This document shows positions 1 to 12,300 of a stretch of DNA of 64,000 nt, one piece after another. Each line of letters opens with the position of its first letter. Position 1 is the stretch's first letter. Below the pieces are notes generated by a model. It worked only from the letters and a program-made list of their open reading frames with translations. It was not told the origin of the DNA and did not search any database. Location: NCBI GenBank assembly GCA_038277395.1, contig CM076193.1, positions 179,422,601 to 179,486,600 of the forward strand, in the 5' to 3' direction. The stretch is from Dryocosmus kuriphilus. Taxonomy: Eukaryota; Arthropoda; Insecta; Hymenoptera; Cynipidae. The translations under genes and the position numbers were made by a program.

Positions 1-867
1 AATAAAAAAAATCTGCCCGCTTCGCAGGCACATTCTGATCACGCGCCGCGCTTCGAGCGAAGTATGAGCGCGCCTAGGGCGCGCGTCTATTGGCACTCGC
101 GCTTCACGCTCGATGAATTATTTACCTCGGGCTACGCGCTTGGTGTTTATGGGTCGTATAAACCTTTAAATTAAAAATTACAAAAGAAATTATTTTACTT
201 AAGGCTCTATCGCCCTTAAGGAATACATTCTCATCATGACACTCGCGCTTCTCGCTCGATAATTACGCGCCTGCTCAAAAAAACGATAGACAGCAAATTT
301 GTAGATCTTTTTGAGGCGAATAACTTTGTCTATTATTATTTTTCCGTATCATCCATATTTTGGCGGGAAATTTGAAATTTTTGATTTTTAATAACGTTTT
401 ATCGAGTAAAACAAAAACCGTTCATTTTATCGAAAAATGGTTAAGACAAAATTAGTAGACTTTTTGAAGATGAACAATTTTGCTTTCTGACATTTTTTTT
501 CTGTCTCTCATAGTTTAGCCGGAAAATGGACTTTTTGATTTTGTGAAAACAGTTTTTGATGGATAAAACCATAACCGTTGGCCGAAAACCGCTAGTTAGC
601 GAACTCGTCCTTTGATTTTACCCCTTAAAGAAGTTTACCAAAGCGCATTCCAATCCGATTAGTTCTTCGAAAGTTATCGTGGAAACAGGCTCCGACGACG
701 ACGACGACAACGACAACGACTACAACAGACAGACAGGCACCGTCGTAAAAACCGTTTTTCGTATTCAGGATATCTCAAGACGTGGAGATTTCATGAAATC
801 CGCGAAAGTCAAATTTTGCATAAATCTAATACCTTCTCTGGTGAGAATGTAAGAAACGAAAAAATAA
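1..867. other. AT-rich non-coding DNA, likely transposon remnant
   Basis: I see no gene here. The first 300 bases alternate GC-rich short palindromic stretches (runs of gcgcg and ctcgcgctt-type words at about 35-120 and 238-262) with AT-rich DNA. A short GAC-rich run lies at about 691-720. The texture resembles the tail of a degenerate insect transposon, but no terminal repeat or coding motif was found. This is inference from composition only. Confidence 0.3.
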
Positions 868-1960
868 ATTCCTAATACACAATTTAACGAAAAGGAAATT
901 GCAGAAAATAAAACTGACGAGTTACAAAATTTCCGAAATTTAAAATAACGACAAAATTTGTAATTATAGAAAGAAAAAATCTCGAATTACGCAAAAAGCA
1001 AATTTAAGATTGTCCGAAATTAGGACTTAACGAATGATAAAATTTGTGAATTATAATATTAACGAATTATAACATTAACTTATTATTAATTTCACCAAAA
1101 TTTTTCAATTCCGGTTATTCAAAATTGCCGAAATTTAAAATTGTTGAAATTCAAAATTGTCAACATTTATTATTAATGAAAATGAAATTTAATTACAAAA
1201 TAAAATATATAATCATAGGACTAATAGAAAAACAAAAATACTTATCCCGTATACACTATTAAATGAAAAAGAAATTTGCCGAAAATAAAAATTGACTGAG
1301 CATAAAATTTCCGGAATATAAAATAAGTAAAAGATTTGTAACTTTCGACAAATAAGAATCTCGAATTGTGCAAATAACAAATCTAAAAATATCCGACATT
1401 AAAATTTAACGAATTATAAAATTTACGAATTAAAGAATTATAAAATTAACTAATTATTAATTTCCCCAAAATTTTTAAATTCCAGTTATTTAAAATTGCC
1501 GAAACTTAAAATTGTTGAAATTCAAAATTGTCAACATTTAAAATTAATGAAAAGAAAATTAAGAAGAAACTAAAATATTTAATTCCAGGAATAATAAAAA
1601 AAAAACGAAAAAAAAAACATATACCGGATACACAACTTAAGGAGAAAGAAATTTGCCGAAAATAAAAATTGCCGAATTGTATTATAAAATTTCCGAAATA
1701 TAAAATAAAGACAAAATTTGTAATTATCAAAATAAGAATCGCGAATTATGCAAATAACAAATTTAAAAATATCCGAAAATAAAATTTAACGAATTATAGA
1801 AATTGTGAGTTAAAATATTAACGAATTATAAAATCAACTAATTAATAATTACGCCATAATTCTTAAACTCCCGTAATTTAAAATTAATAAAATTCAAAAT
1901 TGTCGATATTTAAAATTGAAGAAAATAAATATGGAATCCAAAAATTTAACACCTTGTTAT
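868..1960. repeat. Tandem repeat, ~375-bp unit, three diverged copies
   Basis: Three successive copies begin at about 870, 1245 and 1621. Each opens with a variant of acacaa-tttaa-gaaa-gaaatt and continues through the same order of AT-rich words: ttgccgaaaataaaa, then aaaatttccgaaat, then aatctcgaatta, then attattaatttc, then aaaattgtcaacattta. The copies differ by many substitutions and small indels, so the duplication is old. No open frame is shared between copies; the 74-codon minus-strand frame at 1506-1730 is a chance product of the AT-rich sequence. Confidence 0.75.
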
Positions 1961-2680
1961 TTATTGAGCCATTATTAAATAAATAAATTAAAAATTTTCA
2001 AAAATTAAAGAAAAGGATTTTGATGAGAAACTCCATAACATTCCGTAAATTAAGTAAGGATTTATTTTTAAATTTTATTCTCCTTCCCCTACCCCATAAA
2101 AGACTCGAAAAATAATGGATGAACCTTATTATAAAACTGGCAGGCCTGTGTTATTGTTTTGTAGTTAATAATTGATATTTAATAGGTAATATTATTTATT
2201 TTATAATTTATTAATTAATAATTCAATATTTTACTATTTAATTCAGTATTTATTTTCGTCAAAATTAAATCAATCAAGTCAATTTTTTAATTAGTTAAAA
2301 TTATAATTTTTATATTTTGTAATTTGGTAAATTTAAATTTCGGATATTTTTAAATCAGTTACTTGCATAATTCGGTGTTTCTATTTTTCGATAATTTAAA
2401 ATTGTGTTCCTTACTTTAAATTCCGAAAATAAATAATAATGGAACTTCATTTATATTATACAGGTTTGAAATCACTTTTTCTATTTATATATTTAGAATT
2501 ATTATTGTAATTTATGAATCAGCTCTGTTTTTACAAATGATTAGAACGCACCATCCAAACAATCTTTACCAAGTAAAAAAATTTACGAATTTCAATAAAA
2601 ATATTTGAAATATTGATCAAAATGTCAAAATTTTCTAATTTTACCAAATGGAAATGAATTTGCCTACATTAAATGAAAGC
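1961..2680. other. AT-rich spacer without recognisable gene
   Basis: Very AT-rich DNA with many taat and attt words and no open frame of note. It leads into the hammerhead-like Penelope end at 2681. It may be the 3' untranslated part of a decayed Penelope-like element, but no coding motif supports that. Confidence 0.4.
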
Positions 2681-2746
2681 CTGATGAGAGAATGATTTTA
2701 GATTCCGAAACGTCGCAACTAATAAAGCTGAATTATTGGCAGAAGT
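2681..2746 (+). ncRNA. Hammerhead-like motif, probable Penelope-type 3' end
   Basis: The core word CTGATGA (2681-2687) is followed by a stem II candidate (GAAT at 2690-2693 with ATTC at 2702-2705), then GAAAC (2707-2711) and GTC (2712-2714). This is the order of a hammerhead ribozyme core, as known from the ends of Penelope-like retroelements. Stem I would be only about 2 bp, so self-cleavage is doubtful. The motif ends about 35 bp before the edge module of the satellite array. It could be the relic of an element whose insertion point became the array border. Confidence 0.45.
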
Positions 2747-2935
2747 AGTCGCATTTCAAACAATTATTCCTGAAATTCTTTCATTTTCCTCATAATTCAG
2801 TGTACAAAACATGCATTGTAAAATTACGTTACGATTTGTTAATAAGCTTTCCATAAATTTGCCATAAATTTACAATAAATTTGTAACTGCCTACTGTTCT
2901 AGTACTGATTAAGCAGTACTTCAACACGGAACCGG
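2747..2935 (+). repeat. Satellite edge module, copy 1 (left border)
   Basis: A ~190-bp non-satellite AT-rich module. It contains a conserved run from gaaattctttcat, through aagctttccataaattt, to tgattaagcagtacttca. Similar copies lie in the same orientation at about 22571, 23914, 25257 and 25852. This one forms the left border of the satellite block, and the satellite begins immediately after it at the word tctgcaccat. It is more diverged than the three internal copies and closest to copy 5 at the right border (both have attcctgaaattc and gattaagcagtacttcaac). Confidence 0.85.
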
Positions 2936-3330
2936 CCAGTCCGTCTGCACCATCGATTTCGTCGTGACGTTCCCAGAGAACGTGGACAGTGGGGTGCTAG
3001 TTACCCATTTGGTAGCCCTTTTTCTGCAATGATTGGTCTCCGTCAGTCATCCGTCGTTTAGTTTTATCCTGTTCGCCGTACAAGTCAGTCGTTCTGCACC
3101 ATTCAATTAGTCATGTAGTCCCGAGTACAAGTGGACAATGGGGTGCTAGTAACCCATTTGGTCGCCCTTTTCGCCTGCAGTGATTGGTCTCTGACAGTCA
3201 TCCGTCGTTTTGTTTTATCCTGCTCGCCGTATCAGTCAGTCATTCTGCACCATCCAATTCGTCGTTTAGTCCCGAAAACAAGTGGACCGTAGGGTACTAG
3301 TAACCCATTTGGTCGCTCTTTTTGCTGCAG

Positions 3331-6300
3331 TGATTGGTCTTTGTCAGTCATCCGTCGTTTAGTTTTATTCTGGACGCCGTGTCAGTCAGTCGTTCTGCAC
3401 CATCCAATTCGTCGTGCAGTCCAGAGCTCAAGTGGACAGTGGAGTGATAGTAACCCACTTGTTCGCCCTTTTTGCTGCAGTGATTGGTCCTTGTTAGTCA
3501 TCCGTCGTTTAGCTTTATCCTGTTCGCCGTCTCAGGCAGTCGTTCTGCACCATCGAATTAATCATGTAGTCCAGATCGCAAGTGGACAGTGGGGTGCTAG
3601 TAACCCATTTGTCCGCCCTTTTTGTCTGCAGTGATTGGTCTCTGACAGTCATCCGTCGTTTTGTTTTACCCTGGTCGCCGTATCAGTCAGTCATTCTGCA
3701 CCATCGAATTCGTCGTGTAGTCCCGAGAACAAGTGGACCGTAGGGTACTAGTAACCCATTTGGTCGCTCTTTTTGCTGCAGTGATTGGTCTTTGTCAATC
3801 ATCCGTCGTTTAGTTTTATTCTGGACGCCGCGTCAGTTAGCCGTTCTGCACCATCCAATTCGTCGTTCAGTCCAGAGCTCAAGTGGACAGTGGAGTGATA
3901 GTAACCCACTTGTTCGCCCTTTTTGCTGCAGTGATTGGTCCTTGTTAGTCATCCGTCGTTTAGCTTTATCCTGTTCGCCGTCTCAGGCAGTCGTTCTGCA
4001 CCATCGAATTAATCATGTAGTCCAGATCGCAAGTGGACAGTGGGGTGCTAGTAACCCATTTGTCCGCCCTTTTTGTCTGCAGTGATTGGTCTCTGACAGT
4101 CATCCGTCGTTTTGTTTTACCCTGGTCGCCGTATCAGTCAGTCATTCTGCACCATCGAATTCGTCGTGTAGTCCCGAGAACAAGTGGACCGTAGGGTACT
4201 AGTAACCCATTTGGTCGCTCTTTTTGCTGCAGTGATTGGTCTTTGTCAATCATCCGTCGTTTAGTTTTATTCTGGACGCCGCGTCAGTTAGCCGTTCTGC
4301 ACCATCCAATTCGTCGTTCAGTCCAGAGCTCAAGTGGACAGTGGAGTGATAGTAACCCACTTGTTCGCCCTTTTTGCTGCAGTGATTGGTCCTTGTTAGT
4401 CATCCGTCGTTTAGCTTTATCCTGTTCGCCGTCTCAGGCAGTCGTTCTGCACCATCGAATTAATCATGTAGTCCAGATCGCAAGTGGACAGTGGGGTGCT
4501 AGTAACCCATTTGTCCGCCCTTTTTGTCTGCAGTGATTGGTCTCTGACAGTCATCCGTCATTTTGTTTTACCCTGGTCGCCGTATCAGTCAGTCATTCTG
4601 CACCATCGAATTCGTCGTGTAGTCCCGAGAACAAGTGGACCGTAGGGTACTAGTAACCCATTTGGTCGCTCTTTTTGCTGCAGTGATTGGTCTTTGTCAA
4701 TCATCCGTCGTTTAGTTTTATTCTGGACGCCGTGTCAGTTAGCCGTTCTGCACCATCCAATTCGTCGTACAGTCCAGAGCTCAAGTGGACAGTGGAGTGA
4801 TAGTAACCCACTTGTTCGCCCTTTTTGCTGCAGTGATTGGTCCTTGTTAGTCATCCGTCGTTTAGCTTTATCTGTTCGCCGTCTCAGGCAGTCGTTCTGC
4901 ACCACCGAATTAATCATGTAGTCCAGATCGCAAGTGGACAGTGGGGTGCTAGTAACCCATTTGTCCGCCCTTTTTGTCTGCAGTGATTGGTCTCTGACAG
5001 TCATCCGTCGTTTTGTTTTATCCTGGTCGCCGTATCAGTCAGTCATTCTGCACCATCGAATTCGTCGTGTAGTCCCGAGAACAAGTGGACCGTAGGGTAC
5101 TAGTAACCCATTTGGTCGCTCTTTTTGCTGCAGTGATTGGTCTTTGTCAATCATCCGTCGTTTAGTTTTATTCTGGACGCCGTGTCAGTTAGCCGTTCTG
5201 CACCATCCAATTCGTCGTGCAGTCCAGAGCTCAAGTGGACAGTGGAGTGACAGTAACCCACTTGTTCGCCCTTTTTGCTGCAGTGATTGGTCCTTGTTAG
5301 TCATCCGTCGTTTAGCTTTATCCTGGTCGCCGCCTCAGGCAGTCGTTCTGCACCATCGAATTAATCATGCAGTCCAGATCGCAAGTGGACAGTGGGGTGC
5401 TAGTAACCCATTTGTCCGCCCTTTTTGTCTGCAGTCATTGGTCTCTGACAGTCATCCGTCGTTTTGTTTTATCCTGGTCGCCGTATCAGTCAGTCATTCT
5501 GCACCATCGAATTCGTCGTGTAGTCCGAGAACAAGTGGACAGTAGGGTACTAGTAACCCATTTGGTCGCTCTTTTTGCCGCAGTGATTGGTCTTTGTCAG
5601 TAATCCGTCGTTTAGTTTTATTCTGGACGCCGTGTCAGTCAGTCGTTCTGCACCATCCAATTCGACGTGCAGTCCAGAGCTCAAGTGGACAGTGGAGTGA
5701 TAGTAACCCATTTGTTCGCCCTTTTTGCTGCAGTGATTGGTCCTTGTTAGTCATCCGTCGTTTAGCTTTAGCCTGGTCGCCGTCTCAGGCAGTCGTTCTG
5801 CACCATCGAATTAATCATGTAGTCCAGATCGCAAGTGGACAGTGGGGTGCTAGTAACCCATTTGTCCGCCCCTTTCTGTCTGCAGTCATTGGTCTCTGAC
5901 AGTCATCCGTCGTTTTGTTTTATCCTGGTCGCCGTATCAGTCAGTCATTCTGCACCATCGAATTCGTCGTCTAGTCCGAGAACAAGTGGACCGTAGGGTA
6001 CTAGTAACCCATTTGGTCGCTCTTTTTGCTGCAGTGATTGGTCTTTGTCAGTCATCCGTCGTTTAGTTTTATTCTGGACGCCGTGTCAGTCAGTCGTTCT
6101 GCACCATCCAATTCGTCGTGCAGTCCAGAGCTCAAGTGGACAGTGGAGTGATAGTAACCCACTTGTTCGCCCTTTTTGCTGCAGTGATTGGTCCTTGTTA
6201 GTCATCCGTCGTTTAGCTTTATCCTGGTCGCCGTCTCAGGCAGTCGTTCTGCACCATCGAATTAATCATGTAGTCCAGATCGCAAGTGGACATTGGGGTG

Positions 6301-9300
6301 CTAGTAACCCATTTGTCCGCCCTTTCTGTCTGCAGTCATTGGTCTCTGACAGTCATCCGTCGTTTTGTTTTATCCTGCTCGCCGTATCAGTCAGTCATTC
6401 TGCACCATCCAATTCGTCGTTTAGTCCCGAAAACAAGTGGACCGTAGGGTACTAGTAACCCATTTGGTCGCTCTTTTTGCTGCAGTGATTGGTCTTTGTC
6501 AGTCATCCGTCGTTTAGTTTTATTCTGGACGCCGTGTCAGTCAGTCGTTCTGCACCATCCAATTCGTCGTGCAGTCCAGAGCTCAAGTGGACAGTGGAGT
6601 GATAGTAACCCACTTGTTCGCCCTTTTTGCTGCAGTGATTGGTCCTTGTTAGTCATCCGTCGTTTAGCTTTATCCTGTTCGCCGTCTCAGGCAGTCGTTC
6701 TGCACCATCGAATTAATCATGTAGTCCAGATCGCAAGTGGACAGTGGGGTGCTAGTAACCCATTTGTCCGCCCTTTTTGTCTGCAGTGATTGGTCTCTGA
6801 CAGTCATCCGTCGTTTTGTTTTACCCTGGTCGCCGTATCAGTCAGTCATTCTGCACCATCGAATTCGTCGTGTAGTCCCGAGAACAAGTGGACCGTAGGG
6901 TACTAGTAACCCATTTGGTCGCTCTTTTTGCTGCAGTGATTGGTCTTTGTCAATCATCCGTCGTTTAGTTTTATTCTGGACGCCGCGTCAGTTAGCCGTT
7001 CTGCACCATCCAATTCGTCGTTCAGTCCAGAGCTCAAGTGGACAGTGGAGTGATAGTAACCCACTTGTTCGCCCTTTTTGCTGCAGTGATTGGTCCTTGT
7101 TAGTCATCCGTCGTTTAGCTTTATCCTGGTCGCCGTCTCAGGCAGTCGTTCTGCACCATCGAATTAATCATGTAGTCCAGATCGCAAGTGGACAGTGGGG
7201 TGCTAGTAACCCATTTGTCCGCCCTTTCTGTCTGCAGTCATTGGTCTCTGACAGTCATCCGTCGTTTTGTTTTATCCTGCTCGCCGTATCAGTCAGTCAT
7301 TCTGCACCATCCAATTCGTCGTTTAGTCCCGAAAACAAGTGGACCGTAGGGTACTAGTAACCCATTTGGTCGCTCTTTTTGCTGCAGTGATTGGTCTTTG
7401 TCAGTCATCCGTCGTTTAGTTTTATTCTGGACGCCGTGTCAGTCAGTCGTTCTGCACCATCCAATTCGTCGTGCAGTCCAGAGCTCAAGTGGACAGTGGA
7501 GTGATAGTAACCCACTTTTTCGCCCTTTTTGCTGCAGTGATTGGTCCTTGTTAGTCATCCGTCGTTTAGCTTTATCCTGTTCGCCGTCTCAGGCAGTCGT
7601 TCTGCACCGTCGAATTAATCATGTAGTCCAGATCGCAAGTGGACAGTGGGGTGCTAGTAACCCATTTGTCCGCCCTTTTTGTCTGCAGTGATTGGTCTCT
7701 GACAGTCATCCGTCGTTTTGTTTTACCCTGGTCGCCGTATCAGTCAGTCATTCTGCACCATCGAATTCGTCGTGTAGTCCCGAGAACAAGTGGACCGTAG
7801 GGTACTAGTAACCCATTTGGTCGCTCTTTTTGCTGCAGTGATTGGCCTTTGTCAATCATCCGTCGTTTAGTTTTATTCTGGACGCCGCGTCAGTTAGCCG
7901 TTCTGCACCATCCAATTCGTCGTGCAGTCCAGAGCTCAAGTGGACAGTGGAGTGATAGTAACCCACTTGTTCGCCCTTTTTGCTGCAGTGATTGGTCCTT
8001 GTTAGTCATCCGTCGTTTAGCTTTATCCTGTTCGCCGTCTCAGGCAGTCGTTCTGCACCACCGAATTAATCATGTAGTCCAGATCGCAAGTGGACAGTGG
8101 GGTGCTAGTAACCCATTTGTCCGCCCTTTTTGTCTGCAGTGATTGGTCTCTGACAGTCATCCGTCGTTTTGTTTTATCCTGGTCGCCGTATCAGTCAGTC
8201 ATTCTGCACCATCGAATTCGTCGTGTAGTCCCGAGAACAAGTGGACCGTAGGGTACTAGTAACCCATTTGTTTGCTCTTTTTGCTGCAGTGATTGGTCTT
8301 TATCAATCATCCGTCGTTTAGTTTTATTCTGGACGCCGTGTCAGTTAGCCGTTCTGCACCATCCAATTCGTCGTGCAGTCCAGAGCTCAAGTGGACAGTG
8401 GAGTGACAGTAACCCACTTGTTCGCCCTTTTTGCTGCAGTGATTGGTCCTTGTTAGTCATCCGTCGTTTAGCTTTATCCTGTTCGCCGTCTCAGGCAGTC
8501 GTTCTGCACCATCGAATTAATCATGTAGTCCAGATCGCAAGTGGACAGTGGGGTGCTAGTAACCCATTTGTCCGCCCTTTTTGTCTGCAGTGATTGGTCT
8601 CTGACAGTCATCCGTCGTTTTGTTTTACCCTGGTCGCCGTATCAGTCAGTCATTCTGCACCATCGAATTCGTCGTGTAGTCCCGAGAACAAGTGGACCGT
8701 AGGGTACTAGTAACCCATTTGGTCGCTCTTTTTGCTGCAGTGATTGGTCTTTGTCAATCATCCGTCGTTTAGTTTTATTCTGGACGCCGTGTCAGTTAGC
8801 CGTTCTGCACCATCCAATTCGTCGTGCAGTCCAGAGCTCAAGTGGACAGTGGAGTGACAGTAACCCACTTGTTCGCCCTTTTTGCTGCAGTGATTGGTCC
8901 TTGTTAGTCATCCGTCGTTTAGCTTTATCCTGTTCGCCGTCTCAGGCAGTCGTTCTGCACCATCGAATTAATCATGTAGTCCAGATCGCAAGTGGACAGT
9001 GGGGTGCTAGTAACCCATTTGTCCGCCCTTTTTGTCTGCAGTGATTGGTCTCTGACAGTCATCCGTCGTTTTGTTTTACCCTGGTCGCCGTATTATCAGT
9101 CATTCTGCACCATCGAATTCGTCGTGTAGTCCCGAGAACAAGTGGACCGTAGGGTACTAGTAACCCATTTGGTCGCTCTTTTTGCCGCAGTGATTGGTCT
9201 TTGTCAGTAATCCGTCGTTTGGTTTTATTCTGGACGCCGTGTCAGTCAGTCGTTCTGCACCATCCAATTCGACGTGCAGTCCAGAGCTCAAGTGGACAGT

Positions 9301-12300
9301 GGAGTGATAGTAACCCATTTGTTCGCCCTTTTTGCTGCAGTGATTGGTCCTTGTTAGTCATTCGTCGTTTAGCTTTATCCTGTTCGCCCTCTCAGGCAGT
9401 CGTTCTGCACCATCGAATTAATCATGTAGTCCAGATCGCAAGTGGACAGTGGGGTGCTAGTAACCCATTTGTCCGCCCTTTCTGTCTGCAGTCATTGGTC
9501 TCTGACAGTCATCCGTCGTTTTGTTTTATCCTGGTCGCCGTATCAGTCAGTCATTCTGCACCATCGAATTCGTCGTGTAGTCCGAGAACAAGTGGACAGT
9601 AGGGTACTAGTAACCCATTTGGTCGCTCTTTTTGCCGCAGTGATTGGTCTTTGTCAGTAATCCGTCGTTTAGTTTTATTCTGGACGCCGTGTCAGTCAGT
9701 CGTTCTGCACCATCCAATTCGACGTGCAGTCCAGAGCTCAAGTGGACAGTGGAGTGATAGTAACCCATTTGTTCGCCCTTTTTGCTGCAGTGATTGGTCC
9801 TTGTTAGTCATTCGTCGTTTAGCTTTATCCTGTTCGCCCTCTCAGGCAGTCGTTCTGCACCATCGAATTAATCATGTAGTCCAGATCGCAAGTGGACAGT
9901 GGGGTGCTAGTAACCCATTTGTCCGCCCTTTCTGTCTGCAGTCATTGGTCTCTGACAGTCATCCGTCGTTTTGTTTTATCCTGGTCGCCGTATCAGTCAG
10001 TCATTCTGCACCATCGAATTCGTCGTGTAGTCCGAGAACAAGTGGACAGTAGGGTACTAGTAACCCATTTGGTCGCTCTTTTTGCCGCAGTGATTGGTCT
10101 TTGTCAGTAATCCGTCGTTTAGTTTTATTCTGGACGCCGTGTCAGTCAGTCGTTCTGCACCATCCAATTCGACGTGCAGTCCAGAGCTCAAGTGGACAGT
10201 GGAGTGATAGTAACCCATTTGTTCGCCCTTTTTGCTGCAGTGATTGGTCCTTGTTAGTCATCCGTCGTTTAGCTTTAGCCTGGTCGCCGTCTCAGGCAGT
10301 CGTTCTGCACCATCGAATTAATCATGTAGTCCAGATCGCAAGTGGACAGTGGGGTGCTAGTAACCCATTTGTCCGCCCTTTCTGTCTGCAGTCATTGGTC
10401 TCTGACAGTCATCCGTCGTTTTGTTTTATCCTGGTCGCCGTATCAGTCAGTCATTCTGCACCATCGACTTCGTCGTGTAGTCCGAGAACAAGTGGACCGT
10501 AGGGTACTAGTAACCCATTTGGTCGCTCTTTTTGCTGCAGTGATTGGTCTTTGTCAGTCATCCGTCGTTTAGTTTTATTCTGGACGCCGTGTCAGTCAGT
10601 CGTTCTGCACCATCCAATTCGACGTGCAGTCCAGAGCTCAAGTGGACAGTGGAGTGATAGTAACCCATTTGTTCGCCCTTTTTGCTGCAGTGATTGGTCC
10701 TTGTTAGTCATTCGTCGTTTAGCTTTATCCTGTTCGCCCTCTCAGGCAATCGTTCTGCACCATCGAATTAATCATGTAGTCCAGATCGCAAGTGGACAGT
10801 GGGGTGCTAGTAACCCATTTGTCCGCCCTTTCTGTCTGCAGTCATTGGTCTCTGACAGTCATCCGTCGTTTTGTTTTATCCTGGTCGCCGTATCAGTCAG
10901 TCATTCTGCACCATAGAATTCGTCGTGTAGTCCGAGAACAAGTGGACAGTAGGGTACTAGTAACCCATTTGGTCGCTCTTTTTGCCGCAGTGATTGGTCT
11001 TTGTCAGTAATCCGTCGTTTAGTTTTATTCTGGACGCCGTGTCAGTCAGTCGTTCTGCACCATCCAATTCGACGTGCAGTCCAGAGCTCAAGTGGACAGT
11101 GGAGTGATAGTAACCCATTTGTTCGCCCTTTTTGCTGCAGTGATTGGTCCTTGTTAGTCATCCGTCGTTTAGCTTTAGCCTGGTCGCCGTCTCAGGCAGT
11201 CGTTCTGCACCATCGAATTAATCATGTAGTCCAGATCGCAAGTGGACAGTGGGGTGCTAGTAACCCATTTGTCCGCCCTTTCTGTCTGCAGTCATTGGTC
11301 TCTGACAGTCATCCGTCGTTTTGTTTTATCCTGGTCGCCGTATCAGTCAGTCATTCTGCACCATCGAATTCGTCGTGTAGTCCGAGAACAAGTGGACCGT
11401 AGGGTACTAGTAACCCATTTGGTCGCTCTTTTTGCTGCAGTGATTGGTCTTTGTCAGTCATCCGTCGTTTAGTTTTATTCTGGACGCCGTGTCAGTCAGT
11501 CGTTCTGCACCATCCAATTCGTCGTGCAGTCCAGAGCTCAAGTGGACAGTGGAGTGATAGTAACCCACTTGTTCGCCCTTTTTGCTGCAGTGATTGGTCC
11601 TTGTTAGTCATCCGTCGTTTAGCTTTATCCTGGTCGCCGTCTCAGGCAGTCGTTCTGCACCATCGAATTAATCATGTAGTCCAGATCGCAAGTGGACAGT
11701 GGGGTGCTAGTAACCCATTTGTCCGCCCTTTCTGTCTGCAGTCATTGGTCTCTGACAGTCATCCGTCGTTTTGTTTTATCCTGCTCGCCGTATCAGTCAG
11801 TCATTCTGCACCATCCAATTCGTCGTTTAGTCCCGAAAACAAGTGGACCGTAGGGTACTAGTAACCCATTTGTGGTCGCTCTTTTTGCTGCAGTGATTGG
11901 TCTTTGTCAGTCATCCGTCGTTTAGTTTTATTCTGGACGCCGTGTCAGTCAGTCGTTCTGCACCATCCAATTCGTCGTGCAGTCCAGAGCTCAAGTGGAC
12001 AGTGGAGTGATAGTAACCCACTTGTTCGCCCTTTTTGCTGCAGTGATTGGTCCTTGTTAGTCATCCGTCGTTTAGCTTTATCCTGTTCGCCGTCTCAGGC
12101 AGTCGTTCTGCACCATCGAATTAATCATGTAGTCCAGATCGCAAGTGGACAGTGGGGTGCTAGTAACCCATTTGTCCGCCCTTTTTGTCTGCAGTGATTG
12201 GTCTCTGACAGTCATCCGTCGTTTTGTTTTACCCTGGTCGCCGTATCAGTCAGTCATTCTGCACCATCGAATTCGTCGTGTAGTCCCGAGAACAAGTGGA

